64,000 bases of DNA from Rhyacichthys aspro (Eukaryota; Chordata; Actinopteri; Gobiiformes; Rhyacichthyidae): assembly GCA_036850595.1 (NCBI GenBank), contig CM072166.1, positions 13,472,758 to 13,536,757 of the forward strand, given 5' to 3'. Made by a program: the position numbers and the translations under genes. Below, in pieces: positions 49,310-63,796 of the stretch (its first letter is position 1; each line of letters opens with the position of its first letter). Under the pieces are notes generated by a model. It saw only the letters and a list, made by a program, of their open reading frames with translations, ran no database searches and was not told the DNA's origin.

Positions 49310-49680
49310 AATCGAAGTTTAGAGCTTACCTGAAACTTTTAGCTTTGTAGTTTACCATTGTAGACTGTATCTGCATTTATCCATGTTTTATTTGCTGCCT
49401 GTTTTTCTATTTTTAGCTTTTTTGAGCTGTTTCGCTGTTGAATAATATGTATTTTGCAACAGAACAATCCATTTCCTTGCTTTATTTCCTTGGTCCAATG
49501 GGAGAGCTCCTTTTTATTGAAAGCAAGCAATGATTGGCCTATTAAAATCCTTAATTATAAAGGCTAGATCACATCTTAAGGCCTCATTTTTTTATATATA
49601 TAAATGATTTCTTACAATAAGCTGTTTGGTGATTAAACTATAAATGCTACAATAAAAAAAAAAAAAAATCCGGTAACATT
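49310..49680 (-). repeat. Older interspersed repeat, truncated copy 2
   Basis: Only the part corresponding to 14,634-15,000 remains. The first half and the MITE are deleted at a junction near 49,308. Confidence 0.6.
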
Positions 49681-49844
49681 TAACATTTAGCTAATTTATG
49701 TTTAAAAATAATATAATCACAGCTTTTCACTTGATTTTTCATGTGCATATATCTGTAGTATGTAAAAATCCTGGTTAAAAATGAAGGAAAAAACATATTT
49801 TGGGCTCATTTTCAAAGTTCAAGTGAAACGCTGTCACATCTTTT

Positions 49845-50040
49845 CCCAATAATTAAGACAAACAGCCGGAGCAACAGGGTCAGCGGGGCAGCAAACAGGA
49901 AGTAACCTGACGCAGTGTGTCGTTGGTTAATGCCACGGGACTGTTTCTGTTCCTTTGACACCAGCGTAATTACGGCTCATAAATTATGCTGCTGGTGGTG
50001 GTTCAGAACAGGAGCTGACGTTGGGCGAACACAGTCTAAA
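49845..50040. promoter_or_regulatory. Possible conserved non-coding element, copy 2
   Basis: Second copy of 15,180-15,380, almost unchanged. Confidence 0.25.
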
Positions 50041-50384
50041 AAATACCTGGCTACAATTTTGAGAAACGACTGAATATTAAAAGGTAAATAAAAGCATCCC
50101 AAAAATAAAATACAAACACATAAATAAATTAAAATTGGAATATAAAACAGATATGGCATTAGAAATCGACATAAACAAAGGACAGAATGAGTTCCACTGT
50201 GGGCTATCGCTCTATCAAGACTTTAGCATCTGGTTAGCAATGTTAGCTACATCTCAGCAGCCACACATTGCATTGAATTGTAATTTTATGTTTTTAATTT
50301 TATCATTAGGAAAGATATCCCATAATGGTGTACGTAATGTCGACAATCTAAGACGTTAGCTGTTTTAGCTACTTCCTTTTTGCC

Positions 50385-50848
50385 TAGGGTGACCATATTT
50401 CCAGCCCTTCAAACTGGGATACTTTTTTTCACAAACTCACCGGCAGATGAAAAATTGTGTCGGAAAGTAGGTTTTCAGTTTAAAAAAAATGGTTATTCTA
50501 ATGTATTATAGTAACAAAACCAGAGCAATTATGTATTTGAACATACGTAACTAAAAAAGCTCCAAAAACATGACCTTTTCAGACCATGACTTAAGCACAT
50601 TATAGATGCACATGTTCTGAATGAAGCTACAGCCTCAGGTTAAGTATAAAGGCTGTTTATGTGTAAAAAAAACATGGGGCAAATGAATTAAATGACAAAA
50701 GTCTATGGAAAACTTCTGTTAAGTTTGCATCAGTGACATAGGGACATGGTCGGTTCAAAACTGGGACATATTTGTGTTTTTACAGATATTTGTTGGGACA
50801 TGTGAAAGCGGGACAATGCCTATGAAATATGGACAAATGGTCACCCTG
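50385..50848. mobile_element. hAT-type element 5, copy 2
   Basis: Second copy, 464 bp. The right flank tctttgcc differs at only one base from the left flank tttttgcc, confirming an 8-bp target duplication. Confidence 0.75.
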
Positions 50849-51727
50849 TCTTTGCCATATCGCTTACAGAAAGATTCCAGATTCCCACAATCCTGCACTC
50901 ATCCTCCTTAACTCCATAAACAGATCAGGTTCATCGCTAAACGCTAACAACTGTTCACTGATGTCCATAGTGTACCATAGTCCAGACCAGAATGCTGCTT
51001 ATTTTTGAATGTGTTGGTAAACTGTGGTGAAAAAAGCTAAAATCACCAGAGTTTAAAGTGTGTTCATGATTTTTTTTAATCTCCAAGGTGTCAGAAAGCA
51101 CGAAAATAAAAATAAAAGCATTATCATTTTTAAAACGATGGATACGCTTTTCTCCATCTTTGTGAAGTCTTTAATAGGTGTTGGTTCTCACACATTTGGC
51201 TATTAATATCCTTGAAAAACAAACATGGATTTGTAGGAAGTATGTGCACAAGCTACATGTTTGTCACAGAAATAATTTGTAGCCGATTTGTTTAGTGGAA
51301 TGAGTCGGAGATTAGGATGCATAAAGTATGAGTTTGTTTCGGTTCAAATGAGAAGCAATCAGGCCGAGTTTGTGTACCTAGGCAAGGCATGAAAAATCTG
51401 GGGACTTTCCTTCCCACAATCCATATCTGCTGGTTGCTTTCTGTTGCCCTGCACACACACGTCGAGCCCCCGCGGACTGAGAGCTATTCCTATGATCTAC
51501 GTTCAAGGCTCAAGACCTAAATCGTGGCCTTGACCCACGGATTCCTCAGTTGTCCGGTTAATCCCGTCCCATCCCACCGACAATCCCGTTTCCTCCCTCC
51601 TCGCTGTCCCGCCATTGATCCGTGGCTCAGACAGAAAAACATACACGGCTTGGACTGATGAACACACACACACATCACCCATTTAACGCCTCCACAACAC
51701 AATCTATTCCTCTCCATCTTCTCGAGC

Positions 51728-51810
51728 TGACCCCTGACCCCCTGATCTCTAAACTTCTCACATCTCACTTCTCCTAAACTACTCCCAACATGCTGTTTGA
51801 CCTCTGACCT
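51728..51810 (-). promoter_or_regulatory. Two DR1-type nuclear-receptor motifs, copy 2
   Basis: The same two motifs at 51,728-51,740 and 51,798-51,810, unchanged from copy 1, with the same spacing. Confidence 0.4.
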
Positions 51811-52234
51811 TCTGTTATGTTCCACCAATACTCTCCTTTTTTCATTTGCCGATAATGAGCTAATTGCTGTCTTCATATAAGAGTCAAATTAATGCTACTT
51901 TATTCTGAAGAGTAGCTGCATTAAAAAATTATGTGTGAAAATACATTTATTGATAGAAAGTGTGTTTCAGTGACTCAAATTAATAGCCTAGATAGAGTAA
52001 TTAGGGACTAGCAATAAACAGCAAATGCAAAAATGTTAAATTAACATGGTCCCAAACATATGATCGTTATATTACTGTTTTTACAAGAAGAAAGAACATT
52101 TTGGACTATAATTGCAGACTCAATGAAAAGCTGAGTATAAATGTATTATTTTAACTGTTGGGAGCTGTTTTGTAGTTTTTTTAAATTTACTTTTAGGCCA
52201 TGTCCACATATTTGAAACAGTTTGACACTTTAAT

Positions 52235-52354
52235 CCTACATGGATCTTTTTTATTGACGTTTCAATCCTACATGGATCTTTTTTATTGACGTTTCAATCC
52301 TACATGGATCTTTTTTATTGACGTTTCAATCCTACATGGATCTTCCTGAGGTCA
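52235..52354. repeat. 32-bp minisatellite, long allele (copy 2)
   Basis: Units start at 52,235, 52,267, 52,299 and 52,331. The first three are full and identical and the last is partial. There are two more units than in copy 1, as expected for a variable-number tandem repeat. Confidence 0.9.
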
Positions 52355-53774
52355 AACTTTCTCACATGACACTCCCATGTATAGGTTCTGATCACCAATT
52401 AGTTAACTGATAGATACAAGATAATTTTTTAAAAAATTATTATTAACAACAATAAAACAAAAACAAAAAACAAAAAAATCAAAAATGATCTTTTCCTAAA
52501 ATTATCTTAAAAATAAATGAATTTTTTTTTTAGAAATTACAGTTTTTAATATTGTACAATTAAATGTTTTTTGTATGTCAGAATGATTATGTTTTTGTAA
52601 GAATGAAGTTGTGATTAATGGTTTGATTTGATTGGTGTGTCACACATACATCACACCTGTATCCACTTGATCAGTTAACCAATTCGTTTTCAATAAAAAG
52701 CAATCTTTGGAGTAAGTGTGCAGGCATTACTTTATTTTTCAATACGTCCACATACGACACAAGTCTGCCAAACAATACTTGTCAACAAACAATACCTTTA
52801 TTACAAACAATACCTTTATTTAATTTTTATTTTTTTTTATAGATTTCTTGCTGATTAAAGTTATGTTTGTGTCGTTACCATGGGTATGCGCATGTCTGTT
52901 TTACACATAGTCTTTGAGAGATGTTTGCCTGAGATGGCTGTGTGATTTAATGCTGGGCTTTTTAAAACATGCTTCCCACATATTTGGCTCTTCTTATCCT
53001 TCATAAACAAACACAGGTAAAGATAGAGCACTGGGATTTATAGGAAGTATGTGTACGAGCTACATATTTGTCAGCTTGGTCTTAGCAGGAATCATTTGCA
53101 ACTCATCACACCAAGCAAAAATGAGCATGTGCAAACTGGGCTGTTCCCCATGAGCTAAAACATCATTTGTGTGCGTACGGGAGGCCATAATGGACAAAAA
53201 GAATACTCAATGTGAACAGGATTAATCTTACTAAAATCAGACTTTAAAAATATGGATGGTGGATATGTAAACACCTAAGTCCAGCTGGAATTGCTATTAT
53301 CTAAGCTAACATACTTAAATAACATGTTTTTTGTTGTGCTTTTGCTGCATCTATACGGCGTAGTCGGACTGGAGCTGTACTAAATAATCTGGATATGCTT
53401 CACGATCTGGAAGCTGACTTTTTGCTCAATTGTTTGGGACTTATGAGGTCATATTATAAAACAGTGTAATGTACTGAGCTATATGTGCAGCTAACTGACA
53501 CTGATGCCACTATATCTACATCAAGGTCATTTCTAAATAAACATTCAACCTGATTAACGGTTTGTTATGATTCCTACAGCCCTCAGATCAGCTGTTTTCA
53601 GGTCAAATACACGATTGAGGAAACTGTTGAATAACTCAGATGTTGCAGATGAGCCAACCTGGTCCACTGACCCTCCCCAGCAGACCTCCCTCGCTCATCA
53701 GGTTCAGACGGCTTTGTTTGAGAAAGTCCAGCTGACCCTTTGAGAATCCGGGGGTCTGTAAACACTTAGGTCGG

Positions 53775-53890
53775 ATTAGTTCAGAGATGGAGGCCGCGGG
53801 GGGGGGAGGACCGGGAGGGAGGTGGAAGAGGTTGGAGATGGCAACGATACGGCAGCGCAAGAAAGCGAGGCGCTGCGGTAGACGGGAGAT
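53775..53890. other. G-rich patch, copy 2
   Basis: Equivalent of 19,060-19,170 with a different G-run structure (a single run of nine or more G). Confidence 0.45.
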
Positions 53891-55061
53891 AACAGCCTGG
53901 TGTGTCATTTGTTTAGAGTAACGGCGAAAAAGAGCTTTGACCTTTGAAAACTTGACCCTTAAGATTTAGTTTAAATAAATAAGACTGTACTTTAGTTTAC
54001 GGCAGACACAGAAGGATAATATTCAAAGGTGCATAATGTGCAGTTTTGCATAATATTGTTAAACTTAATGGAACACCAGCTCCTTACAACTACCACATTT
54101 ATAAGCCTCTTGTGTCTCTTTTTGGGTCAGTTTGTGTTCAAAAGATTAGAATATGAGCAAACATTGTAAAAAGTGTAATGTCCAGTTTTGACAATAAACG
54201 GATGTAACATTGCATTATCTGTGCATTTAAAGCTTATGACTGCTTGAGGTACTGTTGTTGAGATATTGGGCAGTATAAATTAAATGGAATTGAAAATCTG
54301 GCATCTGGAAATCTTCTTTAAAGTGCATCACATTAAACTTCATCTTTCATCTTTTTTCATCGCTGAATATGATAAACCACACATTTAACTATACTATTGT
54401 TTACTGGTCAGTCTCACACAACTTATATATACTTTTCAAGATGTTAAAACAGAAGATGGTTCCATTTTTCTCAGTCCTGTTACCAAAACTCTTGAGGACA
54501 GGTAGAAAAAGCTATATTTTGAGTAGTTTTGTTAGATATTCTTAATATTTTCTGTAAAAACATTAACTTTTTGTGCATATTTATATGTAAAATGTCCTCG
54601 AGACACACATGGCACCCTCTCAGTGGAATGACCCCCTTCAGAACTGGAATTAAGTTGTAATATCTGCACTAAAAGTAAGGAGTGACTATTTGACTGGTTC
54701 GTTTCTAGTTTAATGTGACCTCTTCGACTAAATAGTCACCCAGAGACTGTCAGACATATTTACCACAGCACAATCCTTCACTTTTTAAATATCGTATCTA
54801 TGCCTACTTTACAGACTGAAGCCATAGTCGGGTCCGTCCCACTCACAGACTGCAGTGACCCATTCATTCTAGACTTTAACAGGCTCTATTTTGTCTCCTA
54901 ACAGTGGTATCTGAGATCTGTGGTTTTACCTTCGTGTTCTGGACTGTTTTAAACATAAGCCAGAGCTGCGTGTTACGGCTTCAATGGGACTGAAACACAA
55001 CCAAAGTCTGGCTCAATAAGAATAAACACCTGACTGGACTCGACCTATTTTTGATTTCCAG

Positions 55062-55140
55062 ATACTTTAATTGGTTCAGCAAGTTGCAAACCGATGTTAA
55101 TGCTCCGTCTTTACAAGCCCGGTGTTCCTTTTACCAGCAG
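55062..55140 (+). CDS. Weak candidate exon, copy 2
   Basis: Identical second copy of the 79-bp block at 20,384-20,462, with the same splice-like borders and both strands open across 55,051-55,386. Same uncertainty as copy 1. Confidence 0.2.
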
Positions 55141-55581
55141 GTACCTTTCCGCCCTCGTCCATCATCTGCTGCCTTTCCAAAAGCTCATGTTGAAGCTGTG
55201 CATATAAAAGTCTGGTTTCCAGGGCGCTGCCAGAGTAAACTGGGTGGTATACGGTTTAGAAACATTTCCTTCTTTAAGAATGAGGGTCCCTGGTCCCTGT
55301 TTGTGATGGAACAGTCTCGGCTCTGCCAGAAGCTGCCCATTTCTTAGGGCTCTTTGTGGCTCCGAGGAACACTTAAGAAACCGCAAGTTATCATTGGAGA
55401 GAGGCGGCCATCAGCATCAACCTGCACCCCATTATACTCGCCTTACTGACCCTCCACTCCGACAGCAAAGGCAAAGCAGTCTGCGAATTTCCAGTCCTCC
55501 TTAGAATGTGAAATAATAATAATAATAAAAATAATAATAAAAAAAATCATTAAAAAATGGTTCCAGTTCAAAATTGCAAAG

Positions 55582-55970
55582 TAAATGGTCTGCATTTATA
55601 TGGCACTCACTGCACTCAAGCGTTCCATTCACTACTTTGCACAGACACACTTACAGTGCTGTGAAAAAATATTTGCCCCCTTCCTGATTTTTCTTCCTGA
55701 CTTTTCAGATCATCAAACGTTAAATATTCGACAAAGACAACTCAAAAAAACACAAAATGCAGTTGTTAAGTGATTTTATTGAATAAGGGAAAAAAGATAT
55801 CTGAACCTACATAGCCCTCTGTGAAAAAGTAAATGCCCCCTAAACCTAATAACTGGTTGTGCCACCCTCAGTAGCACATTCACATTCATAAAAGCTAGGT
55901 CTGACTTCTTGCCTAAGGACATCTCGTTGGAGCAGGGATACAACCGACAACTTCAGGGGCCATTTACACA
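55582..55970. repeat. Teleost repeat split by a DNA transposon fragment, copy 2
   Basis: Second copy of the composite at 20,905-21,290, with the transposon fragment at 55,654-55,871. Confidence 0.6.
55654..55871 (+). mobile_element. DNA transposon terminal fragment, copy 2
   Basis: Same fragment as 20,977-21,194, with the same truncation point. Confidence 0.65.
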
Positions 55971-57129
55971 ACACCAAATGCCAGCTTGTTGCGTAATCCA
56001 AACAATCTGCATTCCCATAGATACTCTCAGGTCATGAAAACACTGTAGTATGTCTTCCAGGCCTGTAGGGGTGCTGTAACCAGTCATTACATACAAGAAG
56101 AAGACAGTTTTTGTCAACTTCCTTTTTATTCGTGGGGTTTTCCGAGCAAACTGAACTCTTAAGTATGGATTAAATCATGGATTAGTATACTCAATGCCTG
56201 CAACATCCTCACAGTTTATTTGAAAGCATAGTGTGTGGAGCCACTACTACATAATATAATAAAAACACCTCCTCAACAGTATTCAATTGGCATATTTTCG
56301 TCCTTATATAAATTAAAGTCCTAGATGCAACAGAATCTTGCTTTTTTGGCAAAATGTGCAGCCTCTAAATGGATTTAAACTGAACCTTAGCAATACATTT
56401 TAAAAACATGACATACATAGAGAATAAACTAATAATTTGTCCGTTTAGTTGGATGCAAATCAGTAAACTTCTGTGACTAAATCTGTCAAGAAAATCACTT
56501 CCTATCCAGAAAAGTAGATAGGAATAGAATCAATAAAATCAATCAAGAATCAAAAATTAAAAGTAAAAAAAATAAAAAATACAATAATATACAGTTAGAG
56601 TAAATATGTGATTTACGTCATGTGTTGTAGTTCACAAAACCAGTCTTAAGGCAACATTTTAAAGGCCTTGAACTCATCGTGGACTCTTATTTTGGTCTCA
56701 GACATAGAGGAGCAGATGGGTATTGTTCAAAGGAATCAAGAACCTGGCTAACTTTTATTTATAATATTTATAATTTCCTCTAGTGGCAAAGTTGCTATTT
56801 GGTTCTATAGGATTTTTAACTTCCAATACAAATATCGTGACATTGTCTAGCATGGACACCGACCAAGAGCATTATCACATGAAAAAATAATAAGATTTCA
56901 TATCATCTTTTTTCCATTCTCACTTGTTCAACATAAACGTAACACAAGGATAACTAAGATGGGAAATATAAAGGACTATTATATTTTGCAGACTATTTTA
57001 ATGCAGTGTCCTTAACTAGCTGTACTTCACGTCTAAATATATAAAAAGTGGTTTATTTTATTTCTAATTCTGATCAAAAAGTGACAAACAACAACATTTC
57101 AGTGCCATTACATTATAGATACGGTCGTT

Positions 57130-57500
57130 ACATTCTCTTTACTGACCCTCACTCCCGAAGCTCACAATGTACTTTCCATGTCCCGTCCTACTGCCAGTTT
57201 ACACACCTCTCCCCTCCGCCCTTTTGGCAGTGCCAGCCTGCACACCTTCCATCTTGCTTTCCTTCCTTTCGCCCCGCGCCCATCCATCCACACTGTCAGC
57301 ACTCCATCAGTCTTGTCCGGCTGAGTGGTCAGGATGAATGGCGGCGCTGGTTGCCAGGTCCGTGCTGTTTTATAAACACGGCCGATAGCTCTGGTCTGGT
57401 GTGTGGCCCTCGTCGACGCTAAAATACTACGTGTAATGTCTTTTAATGCCACATGCAGCAAAAGGGCTGCAGTGTAACAGCGGGCGCCTTGACCACCGAC
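57130..57500. promoter_or_regulatory. GC- and CpG-enriched block, copy 2
   Basis: Second copy of the 22,500-22,870 block, nearly unchanged. A one-base loss in the G run near 57,484 shifts the minus-strand frame upstream, which argues against that frame being coding. Confidence 0.3.
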
Positions 57501-57712
57501 TCTAGATCCGATTATTTTCACTGGAAAGATTCAAATGTGTCGGTTTTTGCCATGTGTAATTAATTTATGACTTACCAAACATTCTGCTGAGCTACCTTAT
57601 TGGCTACTTAAGCTACTTTTAATAGGCCTTTAAGTCGTTAAAAGAGAACACTCCATCGAACACATATCACTCCACAGACAGTAAAGTGATAAGGCTGACC
57701 ATGTCAATGAAA

Positions 57713-58360
57713 TACGTGATAAAAAACGATGATAAATTGAAACAGTGATAGTAAATACCATCGTTAGTTTTGTTGACGAATAATTTCCGTCATAGTTTTC
57801 GTCAACAACATATTTTTGCGTCCGAAAACAAAACAAAATAAAAAGTAATTAATGAGAACGAAAACTCTGACTAATTGTATTGACACTTTCATCAACGACT
57901 AAAAATGAAAAGGAACAGTTGAGACAAGATCCAATCAGAACTTTTTGGGCGTCAAAGTGATGTCAGGAAGACAGTAATTATACAGATACAGTATTCAGTT
58001 TGTTAAAAAAAAATTATTATTAAGGAAAGCAAACATCTCCTCATTTTATTATCACTGAGATGTTATTTTGTTGAAATACTTTTAAATAAAGACACATTTA
58101 TGTTTGGAATAATGAGAGTGAAATCTGTGTGTTGCACATTTAGATCTCAATACCAGCAATAACAGGTTAGTATTACATCAGAAAAAAAAAATAAAAAATT
58201 TAAATGCATTACCCTGTATATATTAGTGACTAAATCTATTGTAGATATAGTTGACTTAATTCTTATATTCAGTCGACTAAAACTAGACTAAAACTAATAA
58301 GGATTAGATGACTACATAATGACTTAAATGAAATTAAATCAAAATGAACACTATTAAATG
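57713..58360. repeat. Interspersed repeat of tcgactaaaactagac type, copy 2
   Basis: Second copy of 23,085-23,740 with small indels. Confidence 0.55.
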
Positions 58361-59657
58361 CTAATCTCCGCTGGTTCAAACCAGAACAAACAGACCTGCT
58401 GTTGTCACTTTACTCTGCACATTATTTTCAGCTGAAATGGAGCAGGCGCTACTTCTAAAAATCTTCTTTGTCTATTTTGCTGGTGTCAGCCTCTCGAGCT
58501 TACATGCAAGTACAGTGCCCTGAGCAAATGTTATGATTGGTTTTGCACTTATTTTTAGCTGCCTCGTGCCAGTTTGTTTTTGTATGGTGCACTTGTTCCG
58601 CAGAATAACTCTCAATTTCTTCTCTGTAAATAATGTAAAAGTGACACGCATTATCCGCTGTGGTTCTTTTCCTCTCATGAATGCAGCCTTTTCTATTTTG
58701 AATGGAACACGAGAGGTATCAGGATCATGTGCAGGCGCTGGAAAGTAAAGCTTCATATTTTGGGAGCATTTAAAAACCACAATCAGTTTTGAGCTGCTCA
58801 CGGCATGAAATATGGAGACATTACATTACACTGGACACTAACCATATGTAAATAAACTGTGTGTCGTTGTTAGTCAATATGCATTAGGTTTTTCTGAGGA
58901 AATCATGTGTTGTGTACATTTACACAGACCGGCCTAAACTCGTGGTTGTTGGTTTCATTTTTTAGGTTGTAGGGATTTGCTCAAAAAAACTGATGTGATG
59001 CTTCAGTTTTTAGCTGACCAGGTCCAGGTCTGGGCAAACTCACATGCAATCAAGATCAATCCAGCTGAACATCACCCAATACAACATTTTTATACAAATA
59101 AGCCACATCAGGAGCTTTAGCATGACTCAAAATGAGAAGTCTTATACAGGGGCAATTTTCACTCCACCTGGAAAAAGAATGATCTTTTCTGAAATAAATC
59201 TGAAATAAAATGTTTATAAGGGCAAGCTATCCTTTAATGTCAACAACGTACTTCAATGATGACACTGAAGCTGTGGGGCTGTTTTTTTTCTGAGAACTCT
59301 GCTGAACTGTTGAGACAATGTGCTCAGACAGAATGACAACATAGCCACTCCCAGACAGCTATTGGTGGCTGGCAACACACTGCAAGTAGAACAACAAAAG
59401 ATACCGTATGTTTGTGTTTCAGAGACTCACATTCTGAGAACATATTATAGTATTTTCCATATTTATCTATATTTAGGCTCAAGGTAAACACTCACAAAAC
59501 TTTTTAAAAAGTGTTGGAGTGGTCCTCTTCCATGATTAGTACTTGTGTGCAGACACTGCCCCCTACAGGCCTGGCATTCTACAGCTGAGTGCATCTGTGT
59601 GAATGCTTTTTTTTTTTTTTAATATGCTATGGGCCTGTGTTTGGTGTTGTGTAAAAG

Positions 59658-59974
59658 TAGCCTGGCCAGCAGTCCTAATTCTTTCTCTATTCCATATAAA
59701 GAATTAGTCTGGTCCCTCTTGGTTGAGTTTGATTTCCAGGAGGCGGGACAAATAGACATACAACCAATCAGAATTCACTGAGCAGCACTATTATTTGAAA
59801 AACATAGAATCAATGAAAAAAACAGATCTATACTTAAAGCCCGCTCATTTGAGGTAAATGGTTATGATTATTCAGTATTGAGCTTGGTAAAAGCCATGGA
59901 CAACGGGAGAGTTTCCAGACCCACTTGACATCGTTAAGAAAAAGCGAAGTCAATGGGTCTGGCTGACCAGGCTA
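59658..59974. mobile_element. Long-TIR MITE, same family, copy 2
   Basis: Second copy, 317 bp, with the same 9-bp flanks (59,649-59,657 and 59,975-59,983) including the same mismatch. Confidence 0.8.
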
Positions 59975-60269
59975 GTGTCAAAGAACCACTCAGACAAAAT
60001 GGGGGACCACATCACGTTGGACCCTTTGGAGATCTTTTTCTTGACATGTTTTCAGTGTGGCAAAAACTAAGACTGAGAACAGAGACCTTTACTGCTGTTT
60101 ATATCAGTGCATGCCATTTTCTAACAGCCATTATGCTCATTTCAAGTACATTACTCATTTAGCTCGCTTGTGCCGTTATGCAGCTTTACTATTTATTCAG
60201 CAGATAGCAACCGCCTTGGATCTAAACCTGCCAAATCTGATTCACTTTATCTAAACAGTATTAATTGAG

Positions 60270-60650
60270 ACGTGAAAGTCCTCACTAATGGCTCGATGTT
60301 TGGACCCATCCCGAGTCCCGAGGGGGTTCCTCTGAGGCAGCACTTCAGCCTAAAAACATCCCGTTCCCTGAACCGCTGGCAGATGAAATATTAGCTATCC
60401 AGAATATTCTGCGCTGATTAGACAGAGGTGGCTTTCACAGCGGGGTCCCACGGGCGCTACTGAGAGAGTAAATACATAAGTTAGAGATGTGCTGAGGCCC
60501 GACCGACTTCATTTAGTTGGCGAGGACGACCGGTGATTAATGCCGCTGCAACACTTTCGGACTAATTCAAGAAAAAATATAAACATAAGGACGGGTTCTG
60601 GGAGCAAATAGTTTTTATAAATAAAATGATTTAGTCACACGGGGTTTATG
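60270..60650. promoter_or_regulatory. Possible conserved non-coding element, copy 2
   Basis: Second copy of 25,650-26,030 with small indels near 60,460-60,500. Confidence 0.25.
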
Positions 60651-61382
60651 GCTTGAATTAGAGTTCCGAGTTAAGAAGGTGTTGTTGAACATAGTCATGG
60701 TACACCCAGCTCTCATGTGGTTATGTCAGCGCCACTGCACTGACCATAATGACAGAGAAGAGCCTCCACAAACCCATTACAGCATTACGAGATGATACCA
60801 ACGCACCACTGCCAAGCTCTTAAAGTGCCTCCTCACTTTCTCTAGGATCACTCCCAAAGCTCTATTTCTCCCATTTCTCAATCTTGACTCGAAAAAAACT
60901 CAAATTAAGCCTATGATAATAATAATTCTGAAGTAATTGTAAGCTTTGTGTAATACGTAGTTCTAAACGAGTTAAGTAAGTGAATGTAAGTATCAATTAA
61001 GGAGATGTTAAAAGCAGCATACCGTTCAATAAGGAGCGGTTTGGTTTGGCTCAAAAATATCTTGATTAGGTTTAAAATAATGGTTTGGGATAAAAATAAG
61101 TCCTGAGTCAGAGTTAGAGAGCTTTCTGTATGGGTACAATTGTTTTTCCATCATCAATTTGTTGAAATGTCACAACGAAATGCGCCGAAATAAAAAGACA
61201 TCAAAAATATACAGACTGTTGTTGTTCCATACCACATGGCGTCAGAAGTGAACTGTGGTTTACGAAGAAAAGTTAATGTCCCAATGGATTACGTACCACC
61301 TATTATTACAACATGTAGTGAAAAGTTTCAAAATGGGTCTCAGTCAAATAACAATCATCAGTAGAGGAATAGATAGGGATTC

Positions 61383-61437
61383 ATTATTTATTTTATTTTA
61401 TTTATTTTATTTATTTTTTATTTTATTATTATATTGT
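61383..61437. repeat. (ttta/tttta)n simple repeat, copy 2
   Basis: Low-complexity equivalent of 26,755-26,812 with altered length. Confidence 0.85.
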
Positions 61438-61965
61438 TTATTTATTTGTGTTATTTGGGTTTTGGACATTTTATTGTATTCTGTTCATTTCACGTTTATT
61501 TAATATTATGCCCTGTAAAAGCCCTTCCTCAGGACAAGTGTTGCAAATTAGCCCTGACTATAAACACTATGATACATGCATTGGATTACTTAAAGGAGAT
61601 AATCTATGTTTGTTTTATCTGTCCCTATTAAATAAACTATAAATAAATAAATGATTGAAAGGTTACATAAGTAGAATAGAATGAGAGTAAGGTCTTTAAG
61701 GCAAATGTGTGGTTAAATCTGGTGTAAGCAGCAAAGTGAACTCTTTTGGTTCTATTAAGATAAAAAAGTCTGGGCAGGCCATAGAAAGTTTTAGGAAAAA
61801 TACTAGGGTACATATTGAGGTGTCTGGGGAGAGGGAGGGAGAACAATGAAAGGATAGGAAACATTTTGACGGTAAAGGCTAGTATTCATTTGTTTATATT
61901 TTGACAAACTTTATTGGTCTTAGTTTTCAGAAAATCGATTTTTTATCCATTTATAATTAATAGTC

Positions 61966-62132
61966 AGCAGCTGCCACTAGGAAGCACCCAGCATTTTTTG
62001 ATGTTGGTGGGGTAAACTGGAGTACCTGGAGAAAACCCACCCCAGCACAGGGAGAACATGCTAACTTCACACAGAGAGGCACTGTCCAGTCCGGGAATCG
62101 AACTCTGGACCTTCTAACCTCTGTGCTACCAT
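61966..62132 (-). mobile_element. tRNA-derived SINE, copy 2
   Basis: Second copy of 27,357-27,524. A- and B-box-like parts are intact; a few differences lie in the body. Confidence 0.7.
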
Positions 62133-63433
62133 AGATTTTGAAAGTTCTTAGACATGAGATCGGGAGAATCAGGCCTATCTCACTGACACAGACACAAACC
62201 TCCTGTAACTTTCCTGTTCCCGGGACGAAGACTTATCACAAGAGATTAGTGAGTGAGGTGTTTTACCACACTATGAATATAATAAACCCCACAGCCAACA
62301 CACTGGAGCCTAGCGAGTTGTTTTTGTACGAAATACACCAAAATGATCGTATCATTTCAGAGGACAGGCTCTATTTAAATGAATGATATTTCGTTGATTT
62401 CTTGTTTCATAGCAATTTTGGATGATTGGATTAAAATACATTTTAAATCTCTGCAGATGTGACATTAGGACTAGCTCTGGAGTGGCTCCCCCCAACAAAA
62501 GGGTTTATCTAAGAAACTGAGGATCTTAACTACAAATTTGTGAACTATTAGAATGACTGTTTTTATATGACTTTTTGTTAGACTCATGGGTATATCTTAG
62601 AAATCTTGACATAAAATAAAACACACTTTGTTGCAGGACTTGAGGAAGCATGGTTGACTGTGGTTGCCTCCATTACAAAAAAACTCAAAGTGCATTGACT
62701 GCTTTGTTTCATGAAAAGTGCAGGCCTTGATGTTCAATTTTCTTTCCGTTTTTATCTTCTTACATCTTTTGTTGTCATTTTGTGCATAAATTTGATCCTC
62801 TTCCTGTGTATCCTGCACTTGATTCTATAAAAGGCTTTTTCTCGTCTTATTCTTGGTCATGCCTTAGTTAATGTGGGCTTGACTACAACACTAGAAACAT
62901 AAATCATGTTACCCACATTTTCAATCCTGACCTTACATCCCATCACATTTCGACTCCTGCGCTCCATACTGCTTCGTCCGAACTGCAGCCAACTCCAGTC
63001 ATCTGCACCATTCTCATTTCTGCTCCATTAGAAATAATTGCTAATTCGCTCCAGAATAAATGTTGAGAAGAAAGTAGCGGCTGGTTTTTGTGACAGCACT
63101 AATAGAGGAAAGAGTATGGGGGCTTGTTGTTAGAGTTCACATTGTATTTTATTCTTTTCCTTTCTGTCACTTCTCTAGCTCGGTGGCTAATATTTGCTCT
63201 TGTGATGATAGCTTACACTGGCTAATTTTCTGAAAAAGATATCAGGGGGATTTGGGGTCCGTAGGCTGCCAGTTTGGACGGAAAGCACGTTGGAAGGATT
63301 ATTCTCACCGCTGCATTCTCACTAATTAGCTCTTCTTAGTCACTTCAGTTTCCATCCAGGTTGGACCAATCTGTGTTGATGGGAGTTATTTGACTTTTTA
63401 TATGACCAGTGCTCATAAATCAGTAAATATTTC

Positions 63434-63488
63434 TAGCCTGGCCTGCCACACCTATCGACTTTCTCAGCGAAGTCAAGTGGGTCTGGAA
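63434..63488. mobile_element. Remnant of the tagcctgg MITE family, copy 2
   Basis: Second copy of the fragment at 28,835, unchanged. Confidence 0.55.
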
Positions 63489-63504
63489 CCCCAACCATTG
63501 CAAC

Positions 63505-63785
63505 TGCACTGTAAAAAAAAACTTCACTGTATAAAATACTGATGACAACATAAAAGACCCTACGGTATAAAGATATTGCCACTGTAACTTTTCCAGTACA
63601 ATACAACAAAAATAACAATAAATTACATATGGGGTATAGTGTAAAGCTGTTTATGGTAATTTGCTTTAAAAAAAAACCATTTGTAATTTATAGCTATTTA
63701 TGGTTGTTGTTGCCAAAACAACATGCTTTCTGTAAAATAGATTACATGTATTATCCTTATAATAAACACATCATATATTATCCCA
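63505..63785. repeat. Degenerate DNA-transposon-like repeat, copy 2
   Basis: Second copy of 28,905-29,195. The right end differs (tatattatccca), so the inverted end is lost here. Confidence 0.4.
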
Positions 63786-63796
63786 CTTTATCCATC